Numbered from the stretch's first letter, positions 24,294 through 34,328 are shown. The stretch is 64,000 bases of DNA from Salvia splendens (GCF_004379255.2 NC_056036.1:36904076-36968075); one strand, 5' to 3'. The notes: generated by a model not told the origin, from the letters alone. Made by a program: numbers and translations.

Positions 24294-24535
24294 GAAATAA
24301 AGGAGTCTCATTTCTTGGTGGCACGGGTTTTAAGAAATGTTTTAAAAAAAGTGAGTGGAAAAAAAGTTAGTGAAATAAGGGTCTCACTTGTATATATTAG
24401 TTTTAAATGATATGTGAGTGGATTGAGTTAGTAGAAGGTGGGACCCCTATTATAATTTATGGTACAAGTGAACCGTGACTCTTATTCGCGGACGGACTAA
24501 AATGGCAAAACGGAACTCCTATTCGCAGACGGATA
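24294..24535. mobile_element. Degraded Stowaway-like MITE
   Basis: Shares the block gttttaagaaatg...gtgagtgg...gttagtg...gggtc.cac...tatattagtttta...ggtgggacc with the MITE at 10255-10513. The right end reads gcagacggatagta and the left end is eroded. No coding potential. It lies just downstream of the Sen2-like gene. Confidence 0.6.
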
Positions 24536-25057
24536 GTATAAAGAAACCCTCAATTAACATTTTTTAATATATTAAAATTAAACTAAACATATACTAGTAA
24601 TATAAAACAAAGAAGTTAAACTTACTGTCAAACGAATGTGATGTTCATCTAAGATAGTACTCGGTAGGATGTGGTTGAATTATGATTAATGAAGAATTAA
24701 AATGGAAGAAAATTTGCTTTTGTAGACCGATTAAATTAAAAAAATACTAAGTACTCAGTATGATTATTCGATTGTGGGGAATGGGGATTAAGAGTAGTAA
24801 TTTTTTTTCCTTATTTATATACTCCCCTGATATATTACAAAATATGGAAACACTATTAAAATTGATTCGATGATAGTATTTTAGTCCAACATAGTAGGTA
24901 GTACCAAAAAAATTTGATATGAAGACGACGTCAGACGCTGAAGCGCTCATTGTTTCTTTCCAGCAAAAACTTCCGAATTCCATAACTAATCATTGAATTT
25001 GACGGATTCTTTCCCGCAAAATTTCTGATTTCGGCAACTAATCTTTTCATTTGACGG
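24536..25057. other. Intergenic DNA upstream of the PPR gene
   Basis: AT-rich. An imperfect direct repeat (tcccgcaaaatttctgatttc-like / ccagcaaaaacttccgaattc, each followed by cataactaatc- or caactaatc-type sequence and tttgacgga) lies immediately before the PPR start, at 24960-25056. No other gene. Confidence 0.4.
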
Positions 25058-25398
25058 ATGAGAATGCAATTTAGGGCTCGAAGGGTAAGTATCTCTAAGA
25101 TTTTCACATCAGCTTCGTTCCATAGTCACAAATCATCACGCTCTGCGCCTGCATCCACATGTTGGTTCATTAAAGTGGTATCCACCTTATGCATTCACCA
25201 CTCCAACTCGCTCAATTTTCTCCAAACTGATTCTTTCCGGCAGAATTTGAATCCCCTTGTAGCTTATGGCGTGGTCCATCGCATAGATAGTAGATTGAAT
25301 AACCCGCGATTAGCTTTTGAATTCTTTCGTTACTCACGGCAAAATTTGGAGTTGATTCACTTAGAATCCACTTTTGATTTTCTGTTAAGGTCGCTATG
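25058..25398 (+). pseudogene. PPR gene, 5' part, cut off by a Gypsy insertion
   Basis: First 341 coding bases of a pentatricopeptide-repeat gene that continues at 33020. It starts MRMQFRARRVSISKIF, a basic, Ser/Arg/Phe-rich N-terminus that looks like a mitochondrial or plastid targeting peptide, and then reads FEFFRYSRQNLELIHLESTF and FLLRSLC, an N-terminal PPR-like helix pair. The element begins right after the target sequence CTATG (25394-25398). Past the junction the frame meets a stop inside the LTR (SANF then stop). Confidence 0.88.
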
Positions 25399-26070
25399 TG
25401 ATGAATCGGCGAATTTTTGATGTTAGTAAATGCAGGAAAATACAGATCACGACACAGAGAATTTTACGTGGTTCGATTTACTGAGGTAAATCTACATCCA
25501 CGGGAAGAAAAGAGGGCAGAGTTGTATTGCTTGATCTGTTTTCTACAGCTAACAATACAGACTTGCTATTTGCTATTTTCTCTTTAGAGAGCTTAACAGA
25601 AGTTTTTCAGAAGAAGTATCTATCTGACCTAGGTTCTATTTATACATTGAACCTAGATCGTGGCATGCAGCATTTATTAGGTAGTGGATGTCGTGGAAGT
25701 CGTGGCGACCTTGCATGGGTCCACTATCCTGCATGAGTTAATGACTGCTTGACACCACTAAATAGATAATCGGTGTAGCGGAGGTGGAAATCTTGCATGA
25801 GTCCACTATTTCCTAGTTCGGTCGAATACTGAGACCGGACTGCTGAATTATTGCCGAGCAGCTTTTGCCGATCTGAGAGTAGAGCTTGATGCCGACCAGA
25901 GCAGAGTTTGATTGGTTGGCATTTACCGAGCTGTAGGCTGGGGCCGAACTCTGTGGTTGTGCCGAACTGAACTCTTGAGTCATGCCGGACTGATACTCTT
26001 TAGCCATGCCGAACTGATACTCTTTCTTGGGCTTTACTGTTGTTGGGCTTGTTTAGTACGTACTCCATCA
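25399..26070 (-). repeat. 3' LTR of the Gypsy element
   Basis: 672 bp. On the minus strand it starts TGATGGAGTACG and ends GCCGATTCATCA. By eye it matches the other LTR throughout. Confidence 0.95.
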
Positions 26071-26085
26071 CTACCCCCCCCCGAA
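26071..26085 (-). promoter_or_regulatory. Polypurine tract of the Gypsy element
   Basis: Minus strand reads CTTCGGGGGGGGGTAG immediately before the 3' LTR; the expected primer for plus-strand DNA synthesis. Confidence 0.8.
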
Positions 26086-26194
26086 GAGTGAAGTGAATCA
26101 CTTCGGCATTCTGGATAAAGGTACGGGGTAAGTTGATGTTTGTCTTCGGTCTGATGAAGTGAACTCTTCTTTGACCGGACTTGGTTTGTGTCCT

Positions 26195-26705
26195 AATTTG
26201 GCGAGTTTTATCGCTCGGATCGAACTTTCCGTTGTCCTAATTTGGGGATCGGACTTTCCCTTGTCCTAATTCGGCGAGTTTTATCGCGTGGATCGGACTT
26301 TCCCTAGTCGTAATTCAGGCAAGTTTTATCGCGAGAATCAGACTTTTGTTGCAGTTCGTTTCAGACGAAGTGCTTGATTCTTAAGCTGAATTGTGGTCTT
26401 GTATCTTCTGTAGAAGCTTTGAGTCACAATTGTTGGCTTGTTGCAGCTCGTTTCAGACGAACTGCTTGTTTAAGCTGAATTGTAGTCTTGTATCTTCTGT
26501 AGAAGCTTTGACTCGCAATCGTTGGCTTGTTGCAGCTCGTTTCAGACGAACTGCTTGTTTAAGCTGAATTGTGGTCTTGTATCTTCTGTAGAAGCTTTGA
26601 CTCACAATCGTTGGCTTGTTGCAGCTCGTTTCAGACGAACTGCTTGTTTAAGCTGAATTGTGGTCTTGTATCTTCTGTAGAAGCTTTGACTCACAATCGT
26701 GTGCT
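26195..26705 (-). repeat. Tandem repeats in the 3' untranslated region of the Gypsy element
   Basis: About four copies of an 89-92-bp unit start near 26348, 26440, 26529 and 26618; each contains TTTCAGACGAA, TTAAGCTGAATTGT and TCTTCTGTAGAAGCTTTGA. Before them, at 26195-26340, a shorter imperfect repeat (GGCGAGTTTTATCGC, CGGACTTTCC) occurs. Tat-type elements often carry such arrays 3' of integrase. Confidence 0.9.
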
Positions 26706-26892
26706 TGTATATGTTCTAAGAAGGGGATCAGCCTTCGAAGAACAAGCTACCTCAGTAACATTTGTAAGAGACGACACGCACAGAGACAGACAAAACACAC
26801 AGACAAAACGCACAGAGACAAATAAAGACTAAGCAAACCAAATAAAGCACATTGAGCAAACAGGACTCAAGACTGACTGACCGGACTGTCTC

Positions 26893-29800
26893 TTACAAAT
26901 GGAACTTTTTGAGGTTGGAAATGTGCCATGTTCGGGGTACCTGTTCTCCTGACATGTGAGCCAATTTGTAAGACCCTTTGCCGAGGACTTCTGACACCCG
27001 ATACGGACCTTCCCATGTGGGTTCGAGCTTGCCCAGCTTTTCTGCTCGGCTTACTTCGTTGTTTCTCAGGACGAGATCTCCCACTTGAAATTGCAGCTTC
27101 TTCACCCTTTGGTTGTAATACCGGGCTACTTGTTCCTTGTACTTGGCTGCTTTTATGCATGCCAATTCTCTTCTTTCTTCGGCAAGATCTAGCTCGGCTC
27201 TCAGTCCGTCGTCATTCATTTCTGAGGAGAAATTTAGAGTTCGGGGACTGGGTACGCCGATCTCCACCGGAATCACGGCTTCAGTGCCGTATACCAGACT
27301 GTACGGAGTTTCACCGTTGGAGGTTGTGGGTGTAGTTCGGTAGGACCATAGGACTTGAGGGAGATTTTCTACCCATTGTCCTTTGGCTTGTTCTAACCGA
27401 GCTTTTAACCCTTTCACCAGGATACGATTTGTTACCTCCGTTTGTCCGTTTGCTTGTGGATGAGAGACCGAAGTGAACCGCTGTTGAATATTCAGCTCTT
27501 GGCACCAATTCTTGAACGTCTTGTCGGTGAACTGAGTCCCGTTATCCGAGATGAGGATGTGGGGTATGCCAAATCGGCACACTATGTTCTTCCAGACGAA
27601 GTCCAATGCCTTCGAGCTCGTTATCGTAGCTAATGGTTCAGCTTCCACCCACTTCGTAAAGTAGTCCACGGCAACGATTAGGAATTTCATTTGCCGAGGA
27701 GCTTGAGGAAGTGGTCCCACTATGTCTATGCCCCATTGCATGAAAGGCCAAGGGCTTTGCATAGTGGATAGATCGGTCTGCGGCATCCTTGGAATATTTG
27801 CATGGATTTGGCACCTCGGGCATGTCTTGACGAGCTGCACTGCTTCTTGTACCAAGGTTGGCCAATAATATCCCCATCTTAGAACTTTTTTAGCTAAAGC
27901 TCTAGCTCCGATGTGGCTGCCGCACGATCCTTCATGAACTTCTCTGAGGATGTAGTCCGTCTCTTCTGGTCCTACGCACCGCAATAACGGCTGGAGGTAA
28001 GACTTTCTAAAGAGGACTCCTTCATGAAGTTCATACCGAAGTGCTCGGTACGTGATTTTCCGAGCTTCTCTCTTATCCTCGGGCAATTGTCCCTGATCCA
28101 GATACTGCAAGATCGGCGTCATCCAGTTCGACGAGCTGGATATTGAATGTACCTCGGCTTCATCAATGCTTCGATGCATTAATTCTTCCGCCTTTGAGCT
28201 CGGATCTGAGGCCAACTTACTTAAGGTATCTGCTCGGCTATTTTCCGCTCTGGGAACGCGGATTATCCGAAAATAGGAGAAACTTCGGCTGATGCTTTGC
28301 GCTTTGTCCAAATACTTCTTCATTCTCTCGTCACGAGCTTCATTTGTACCCAACATGTGATTTACTATGACTTGTGAATCACAATGGACTTTGAGAGATT
28401 TGACGAGCAGACTTTGCGCTAACTGGAGTCCGGCAAGGAGGGCTTCGTACTCGGCTTCATTATTAGTAGTGGGGAATAGGAACCGAAGTGAGTAGGTTAC
28501 CTCGTGTCCATCGGGAGCGACGAGTAAAATACCAGCTCCACTTCCCATCTTGTTTGAAGCTCCATCTACGAATCCGCTCCAGCAGTCCGGCGGCTCTACT
28601 TCGGATTCCAAGGGCTGTGCTAGTTCGGCATTGGCAGACTTTTTCTGTTCGGCAATGACAGGGATTGCTTGATCGAACTTGGCTTCTGTAAGAAAATCTG
28701 CCAAGGCTTGTCCCTTGATGGCTTTCCGAGGTAGGTACTCGATTGAGTGTTCTCCCAGCTCTATGGCCCATTTGGCGATTCTGCCTGATGCTTCTGGCTT
28801 GGTCAAAACTTGCCGAAGAGGCAGATCGGTTAAGACGCATACCTTGTGAGCATAGAAGTATGGCCGCAGTCTCCTTGCTGCATTTACTAACGCCAGAGCA
28901 ATTTTTTCCAGAGGTTGATACCTTGTTTCTGGACCTCTTAATGCTCGGCTTGTAAAGTAGATGGGAAACTGCTTTAGGCCTTCTTCTCGTACAAGCACCG
29001 CGCTGATGGTTTGATCTGATGCCGCTAAGTATAAGAATATTACTTCGGCTTCGGTTGGAGCAGAGAGAATAGGAAGCTTGGCTAGATAACTTTTGAGCTC
29101 GTCAAAGGCCTTTTTCTGCTCGGCTCCCCACTCGAACTTTGGTGCCTTTTTCAACACCTTGAAGAACGGCAGTTGCTTTTCGGCTGCTTGGGAAAGGAAT
29201 CGATTCAGTGCGGCTAGACATCCGGTTAGCCTTTGCACGTCATGTATGGACTTCGGCATTGCCATGTTCTGAACGACTTGAACTTTTGAGGGGTTTGCCT
29301 TGAGTCCGTCCTTTGAAACCCAACAACCCAGAAACTTTCCCGAATCTACCAAAAAGGTACACTTTTGGGGATTAAGTTTGAGGTTGGCTTTCTTGAGCAC
29401 GTTGAGAGTGGACTTGAGGTTGAGCTCGTACTCCGAAGTGCTTTTGCTTTTGACGACTATATCGTCAACATACACTTCAACCTGCTTTCCGATTAGGTGC
29501 CGAAAAAGCTTGTCTACCATCCTTTGATAAGTTGCTCCGGCATTCTTTAAACCGAATGGCATCTTTTTATAAGCGAAAATGCCGAAATCGGTAATGAAAG
29601 CTGTTTTCGGAGCGTCGCTCTCATCCATCAATACTTGGTGATATCCTTTATATAAATCAAGAAAACAGAAAATTTCGAAGCCGATCAAAGCTTCTACTTT
29701 TTTATCTATATTCGGAAGGGGATAGCAATCTTTAGGACAGTGCTTGTTTAGATCGGTGAAATCTATGCACATCCGCCATCCTCCTTCCTTTTTCTTGATC

Positions 29801-30183
29801 ATGACAGGATTGGCCACCCACGAAGGATACTTCACTTCGAATAACACATCCGCCTTCAATAATTGACGGACTTCGTCATGGATGACTTGACTTCGTTCTG
29901 CCGCAAAGAGTCTTTGCTTCTGTTTTATCGGCCGGACCGAAGGATCAATATTTAACCGATGAGTGATTACCTCGGGGGGCACTCCGGTCATGTCCAACGG
30001 AGACCATGCAAAGACGTCTTTATACTCCTTGAGGAGCTGGATGGTTTTTTCCCGAAGTAGAGGTGTTCCCGCGAAGCCGATCTTAACCGTTCTGGATGGA
30101 TCGTCTTCGTACAGCTGAACTGTCATCGAGTTCGGCTCCGGTATGGCTTCGGTCATCACCTCTGACTCCGGCTGCTGTGATTG
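26893..30183 (-). CDS. Gypsy pol: reverse transcriptase, RNase H (two), integrase
   Basis: About 1096 codons, open from directly after the gag-protease TAG to the stop at 26893. RT: PVMIKKKEGGWRMCIDFTDLN, FLDLYKGYHQV, MPFGLKNAGATYQRMVD and the catalytic YVDDIVVKS. The first RNase H-like part follows the RT connection (FYAHKVCVLTDLPL). A second RNase H domain starts FVDGASNKMGSGAGILL. Integrase: the zinc finger with CPRCQIH, the DDE core beginning DIVGPLPQAPRQMKF, then SDNGTQF and SHPQANGQTEVTNR, and a GDLVL-containing C-terminal part. Translation presumably depends on reading through the TAG at 30184-30186; the first ATG after it is at 30159. No lesion is visible. Confidence 0.93.
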   Translation of the reverse strand, partial: QSQQPESEVMTEAIPEPNSMTVQLYEDDPSRTVKIGFAGTPLLREKTIQLLKEYKDVFAWSPLDMTGVPPEVITHRLNIDPSVRPIKQKQRLFAAERSQVIHDEVRQLLKADVLFEVKYPSWVANPVMIKKKEGGWRMCIDFTDLNKHCPKDCYPLPNIDKKVEALIGFEIFCFLDLYKGYHQVLMDESDAPKTAFITDFGIFAYKKMPFGLKNAGATYQRMVDKLFRHLIGKQVEVYVDDIVVKSKSTSEYELNLKSTLNVLKKANLKLNPQKCTFLVDSGKFLGCWVSKDGLKANPSKVQVVQNMAMPKSIHDVQRLTGCLAALNRFLSQAAEKQLPFFKVLKKAPKFEWGAEQKKAFDELKSYLAKLPILSAPTEAEVIFLYLAASDQTISAVLVREEGLKQFPIYFTSRALRGPETRYQPLEKIALALVNAARRLRPYFYAHKVCVLTDLPLRQVLTKPEASGRIAKWAIELGEHSIEYLPRKAIKGQALADFLTEAKFDQAIPVIAEQKKSANAELAQPLESEVEPPDCWSGFVDGASNKMGSGAGILLVAPDGHEVTYSLRFLFPTTNNEAEYEALLAGLQLAQSLLVKSLKVHCDSQVIVNHMLGTNEARDERMKKYLDKAQSISRSFSYFRIIRVPRAENSRADTLSKLASDPSSKAEELMHRSIDEAEVHSISSSSNWMTPILQYLDQGQLPEDKREARKITYRALRYELHEGVLFRKSYLQPLLRCVGPEETDYILREVHEGSCGSHIGARALAKKVLRWGYYWPTLVQEAVQLVKTCPRCQIHANIPRMPQTDLSTMQSPWPFMQWGIDIVGPLPQAPRQMKFLIVAVDYFTKWVEAEPLATITSSKALDFVWKNIVCRFGIPHILISDNGTQFTDKTFKNWCQELNIQQRFTSVSHPQANGQTEVTNRILVKGLKARLEQAKGQWVENLPQVLWSYRTTPTTSNGETPYSLVYGTEAVIPVEIGVPSPRTLNFSSEMNDDGLRAELDLAEERRELACIKAAKYKEQVARYYNQRVKKLQFQVGDLVLRNNEVSRAEKLGKLEPTWEGPYRVSEVLGKGSYKLAHMSGEQVPRTWHISNLKKFHL

Positions 30184-30186
30184 CTA
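30178..30186 (-). promoter_or_regulatory. Probable leaky stop: TAG CAA TCA between protease and RT
   Basis: On the minus strand the gag-protease frame ends TAG CAA TCA and pol continues in the same frame. The six bases after the TAG match CAR-YYA, the consensus of efficient plant read-through stops. Predicted to give a minor share of gag-pol fusion. A plain nonsense mutation is the alternative. Confidence 0.65.
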
Positions 30187-32265
30187 TGCTTGGTGGTGCC
30201 GATCTGACTGCTCGGCACTTCTAAGCGCAATTTGTAGACATTCCTTTGCTCTCTTTTGGTCACCTCGGATGACCGCTATCCCTCCTTTAGTAGGGATCTT
30301 GATGGTGAGGTGATAAGTAGAGCAAACGGCCCGAACTGTGTTGAGCCAGTCTCTCCCCAGGATGATGTTGTACGGGGACCGAGCTTTCACCACAAAGAAC
30401 TCGATCATCGTATTGGAGCTTGTAGGCGCTTTTCCCACCGTGATCGGAAGGCTGATAATACCTTCAGGGCGGGTGTCCTCCTGGGCGAAACTTTTCAGAG
30501 GAAGCGGAGCCGGACTGAGTCGAGCTGGATCTACTTCCATTTTATCGAAACATTCTTTAAAAAGAATGCTGACTGACGCTCCTGTATCCACAAATACTCT
30601 GTGGATCAGTTTGTTTGCCACTCCGGCTTGAATGACAATAGCGTCTTGGTGAGGAGAGATGGCTGGGACGGGATCGGCATCTGAAAATGTAATCACTTCG
30701 TCTTTCTTCAGCCTTTTATGTGTTGGCTCCTCTTGATTGGAACCTCTGCGTTCTGCTTTTAGGGACGACTTGGTCTTCCCGGCAGGGAGAGCATCAATAG
30801 TCAGGATTACTCCATCATATTGCGGCTCGTCGTCGTCTTCGGGATCCTCATGCCTTTTCGGATCCTGAGGATTGCAGTTCGCACCTCTCTGCTTTTTGTT
30901 CTTTTTCGGCTGCTTGCTTTGGTATTTTTTTAACGTTCCTGTTTTCACAAGAATATCAATACCTGCAGCCAAATCTCGGCACTCCTCGGTATCGTGACCG
31001 TGGGTGTGACGGAAGGAGCAATATTGATCCTGAGGTCGCCGCGCGGCTGATTTCGTCATCCGCTTTGGTCTTTCGAACATATCGGAATGTAGTTCGAAAA
31101 TTTCCGCTCTTGACTTGTTCAGTGGTACGAACTGAGCGGGCGGCTTCTCGGGATTGAGACGGGGTCCCAATCTGTCTTGCACCGGAGCCCTTTGAATTCT
31201 TTCAAATGGAGTCCGGCGAGGATGCCCGCGATCGCTATGATCGGGCTTCCTTCTGTCTTCTCGGGACGATGAGCTGTCTAACGACCGTTTGAGACGGTCT
31301 GCCTCATCGGCCCGGGAGTACTGGTCCGCAATGTCCCACATTTCCTGAGCTGTCTGCGGACCGCACTCAACGAGCTTCCTGTAGAGAGCTCCGGGCAGGA
31401 TTCCATTTTGGAATGCCGAGATGACAAGCAGATCGTTGAGATCGTCTACTTGCAGGCATTCCTTGTGGAATCTTGTCATGAAGTCGCTGATTTTTTCGTC
31501 GCGACCTTGACGAATGGAAAGCAGCTGAGCCGAAGTGATCCGGGCTTCCGCTTTCTGAAAGAACCTCCTGTGGAAAGCATCCATTAGATCTCGGTAGGAT
31601 CTAATGCTGCCTTGAGGAAGGCTGTCGAACCATCTTCTGGCGTTCCCGACGAGCAGCTCGGGAAACAGCTTGCACATGTGGACCTCATTGAGACCCTGGT
31701 TCGCCATATTATATTGATAGCGTCCCAAGAAATCATGAGGATCCTCTAGCCCGTCATAAGTCATTGACGGTGTCCGATAGTTCCGCGGCAAAGGAGTTCG
31801 GGTGATGTCGTCCGAGAACGGAGTCTTTAATGCTCCGTACATGGCGAACCCGACATCTCTTCGGTACGGAGGAGATGGAGTTCTCCTGTGGTTCCGGTAC
31901 CGAGGAGGAACTGGAACATGTCGGGGTTGAGGATTCTTTCTCCTGGAAGACACGTCACTACTGCGGTAGTGACTTTCATGTCTGGATGAGGAGGGAGAAT
32001 CCGCCGTTGTCTTCTCCGGCTGTTGGCTCTTCTGCAGGAAGGTTAAGAACTCCTCCTGCTTCTCGGCCAAGAACAGCTTGACAGCTTCATTTAAATCGGG
32101 CTGCTGGGAAGACTCGGTGCGATGACTCCTGGAGTGGCTTGTTCCTCCTTCGTGAGAACCGGAGGTAGATGTCTCCCGAGGCCGTTTTTCAGACCTGCGA
32201 GCTGGACTAGCTTCCTCACGGTGATCACGAACGGTATTACGGGTGGTATGTGATCTGGTATGCAT
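30184..32265 (-). CDS. Gypsy gag-protease
   Basis: 693 residues from the ATG at 32265 (MHTRSHTTRNTVRDHREE) to TAG at 30184-30186. The frame is open further upstream, but that part is primer site and LTR. Order: a charged, Ser/Arg-rich N-terminus; the capsid-like retrotransposon gag domain (ARRWFDSLPQGSIRSYRDL, AFHRRFFQ); a cysteine/histidine stretch CSFRHTHGHDTEECRDL that stands where the zinc knuckle is expected; a basic linker; then the aspartic protease with active site VFVDTGASVSILF and GRDWLNTV. Placing the protease before the stop means that gag and protease are made without recoding and only RT-integrase needs read-through. Confidence 0.92.
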   Translation of the reverse strand: MHTRSHTTRNTVRDHREEASPARRSEKRPRETSTSGSHEGGTSHSRSHRTESSQQPDLNEAVKLFLAEKQEEFLTFLQKSQQPEKTTADSPSSSRHESHYRSSDVSSRRKNPQPRHVPVPPRYRNHRRTPSPPYRRDVGFAMYGALKTPFSDDITRTPLPRNYRTPSMTYDGLEDPHDFLGRYQYNMANQGLNEVHMCKLFPELLVGNARRWFDSLPQGSIRSYRDLMDAFHRRFFQKAEARITSAQLLSIRQGRDEKISDFMTRFHKECLQVDDLNDLLVISAFQNGILPGALYRKLVECGPQTAQEMWDIADQYSRADEADRLKRSLDSSSSREDRRKPDHSDRGHPRRTPFERIQRAPVQDRLGPRLNPEKPPAQFVPLNKSRAEIFELHSDMFERPKRMTKSAARRPQDQYCSFRHTHGHDTEECRDLAAGIDILVKTGTLKKYQSKQPKKNKKQRGANCNPQDPKRHEDPEDDDEPQYDGVILTIDALPAGKTKSSLKAERRGSNQEEPTHKRLKKDEVITFSDADPVPAISPHQDAIVIQAGVANKLIHRVFVDTGASVSILFKECFDKMEVDPARLSPAPLPLKSFAQEDTRPEGIISLPITVGKAPTSSNTMIEFFVVKARSPYNIILGRDWLNTVRAVCSTYHLTIKIPTKGGIAVIRGDQKRAKECLQIALRSAEQSDRHHQA

Positions 32266-32323
32266 TTTTTTTGGGGTGGAAAAAGGGTCAAAAATTCGCT
32301 TTATCACAAATTTGGTTCTCTGT

Positions 32324-32341
32324 TTCCCACAGACGGCGCCA
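32324..32341 (-). promoter_or_regulatory. Primer-binding site of the Gypsy element
   Basis: Minus strand TGGCGCCGTCTGTGGGAA, one base after the 5' LTR. The TGG start pairs with a tRNA CCA end; the first bases GCGCC resemble the acceptor end of tRNA-Asp but the rest diverges. Confidence 0.8.
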
Positions 32342-32342
32342 G

Positions 32343-33014
32343 TGATGAATCGGCGAATTTTTGATGTTAGTAAATGCAGGAAAATACAGATCACGACACA
32401 GAGAATTTTACGTGGTTCGATTTACTGAGGTAAATCTACATCCACGGGAAGAAAAGAGGGCAGAGTTGTATTGCTTGATCTGTTTTCTACAGCTAACAAT
32501 ACAGACTTGCTATTTGCTATTTTCTCTTTAGAGAGCTTAACAGAAGTTTTTCAGAAGAAGTATCTATCTGACCTAGGTTCTATTTATACATTGAACCTAG
32601 ATCGTGGCATGCAGCATTTATTAGGTAGTGGATGTCGTGGAAGTCGTGGCGACCTTGCATGGGTCCACTATCCTGCATGAGTTAATGACTGCTTGACACC
32701 ACTAAATAGATAATCGGTGTAGCGGAGGTGGAAATCTTGCATGAGTCCACTATTTCCTAGTTCGGTCGAATACTGAGACCGGACTGCTGAATTATTGCCG
32801 AGCAGCTTTTGCCGATCTGAGAGTAGAGCTTGATGCCGACCAGAGCAGAGTTTGATTGGTTGGCATTTACCGAGCTGTAGGCTGGGGCCGAACTCTGTGG
32901 TTGTGCCGAACTGAACTCTTGAGTCATGCCGGACTGATACTCTTTAGCCATGCCGAACTGATACTCTTTCTTGGGCTTTACTGTTGTTGGGCTTGTTTAG
33001 TACGTACTCCATCA
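32343..33014 (-). repeat. 5' LTR of the Gypsy element
   Basis: 672 bp, followed on the right by the target duplication CTATG (33015-33019). On the plus strand its end lies in frame with the interrupted PPR gene. Confidence 0.95.
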
Positions 33015-33019
33015 CTATG

Positions 33020-34328
33020 CAAGAAGGGTCTTTATGATTCAGCTAAAATGGTGTATGAAAGTATGAAATTTGATGGCTTTTGGCCGAATACCTCACTTCT
33101 TGATTTGTTAGTTTCTGCAGTAGCTAAGGCGGGTATGTTTAGGGTAGCAGAAGAAATTTTGATTGCTGAAGCTGAATTCTGCGTTGAGAAAGAGAAAAGA
33201 GTTAGTTCTTTTGTATATAATAATTATCTGAGCATTCTAGTGCGTAAAAATTGCATAAATGAGGCTGTTGTATTTTTCAGAGGACATATATTAAGGTTAA
33301 GAAGCTTTGATCCCGATAATTGTAGCTTTAACATAGTGGTGCAAGGACTATGTCGTGCTAGTAAGGTTGAGAAGGCTTTTGAGCTCTTTGATGTTATGAG
33401 GGATTTTGATTGTTATCCGGATCTTGTTACGTATAACACACTTATTAATGGGTTATGTAGCGTTGGTAGAGTAGATAGAGCAGAGGAGTTACTAAGAGAA
33501 GTTGAACTGCAATCTGGATTTTCTCCAAATGTTGTGACTTATACAACACTCATCTCTGGATACTGTAAATTGGGTAAGTTAAATAGAGCTGTGACTATTT
33601 TCGATAGGATGATTGATAGAGGGGTCAGACCAAATTTGTTTACTTTTAATGCTATTATTAATGGTTATGGTAAAAAGGGTGAGTTGGCTTCAGCGATTAA
33701 GATGTATGAGAGGATGGTGATTGGTGGTTATTGCCCTGATGTTATCACCTTCACCTCTCTCATGGATGGTTGTTGCCGCCTTGGAGACTTGGCTCAAGGT
33801 GTGAGATTCTGGGATGACATGAACGATAGGAAGGTGCCTCCTAACATTTTTACCTTTTCAATTTTAATTAGTGCCCTATGCAAAGTGAATAGACTAAATG
33901 AGGCACGTGATTTGCTTAATCAGTTGAAGAAGAGGGAAGACATTGTCCCAGGGCCATTTGTTTACAACCCTGTTATTGATGGTTATTGTAAAGTGGGAAA
34001 TGTAGATGAAGCAAATGTGGTTGCTGAAGAAATGGAGGCAAAAGGATGTATCCATGACAAGATGACTTTCACCATTCTCATTTTGGGGCTCTGTATGAAA
34101 GGGAGAGTGTTTGAAGGTATTCGATTGTATGAAAAGATGGTATCAGTGGGGTGTGTACCCGATAATATCACTGTAAGATCTTTGATATCTTGCCTAAGAA
34201 AGGCAGGGATGTCACGAGAAGCAAATGAAATAGAGTTCAAGGCATTAAATAGTGTTCACCCAGGTTTATTGTTTGAAACTACTGCTGCAGTTGGGAAAGT
34301 GAACGAACCAATGACTAAACCTGTTTAG
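33020..34328 (+). pseudogene. PPR gene, 3' part (P-class pentatricopeptide repeat protein)
   Basis: Continues the gene begun at 25058. Removing the element and one CTATG copy gives an uninterrupted 550-codon frame, with LLRSLC joining KKGLYDSAK. At least nine 35-residue PPR motifs are readable, for example DLVTYNTLINGLCSVGRVDRA, NVVTYTTLISGYCKLGKLNRA, NLFTFNAIINGYGKKGELA and NIFTFSILISALCKVNRLNEA. No E or DYW extension; it ends EPMTKPV. P-class PPR proteins bind organellar RNA sequence-specifically and stabilise, splice or translate it. This half is intact but separated from the targeting peptide by 7.6 kb. The plus-strand frame opens inside the LTR (ATG at 32856), so a chimeric protein is possible. 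Confidence 0.9.

Larger units (their letters stand above)
25399..33014 (-). mobile_element. Complete Ty3/Gypsy retrotransposon, Tat-like
   Basis: 7616 bp with two 672-bp LTRs (25399-26070 and 32343-33014) that look identical, bounded by TG...CA, and an exact 5-bp target duplication CTATG (25394-25398, 33015-33019). On the minus strand the order is 5' LTR, primer site, gag-protease, RT, RNase H, a second RNase H-like domain, integrase, tandem-repeat 3' region, purine tract, 3' LTR. The second RNase H between the first one and integrase, plus the repeat-rich 3' region, point to the Tat lineage. The gag-protease and pol frames are open, separated only by one in-frame TAG. Identical LTRs mean a very recent insertion, possibly still mobile. 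Confidence 0.95.

Noticed and set aside
26348..26702. CRISPR-like array
   Set aside because: Units are adjacent without unique spacers, lie inside a plant Gypsy element, and the host is a eukaryote.
32266..32394. N-terminal extension of gag
   Set aside because: The extra 43 codons run through the primer site into the LTR; the ATG at 32265 is the first that fits a gag start.
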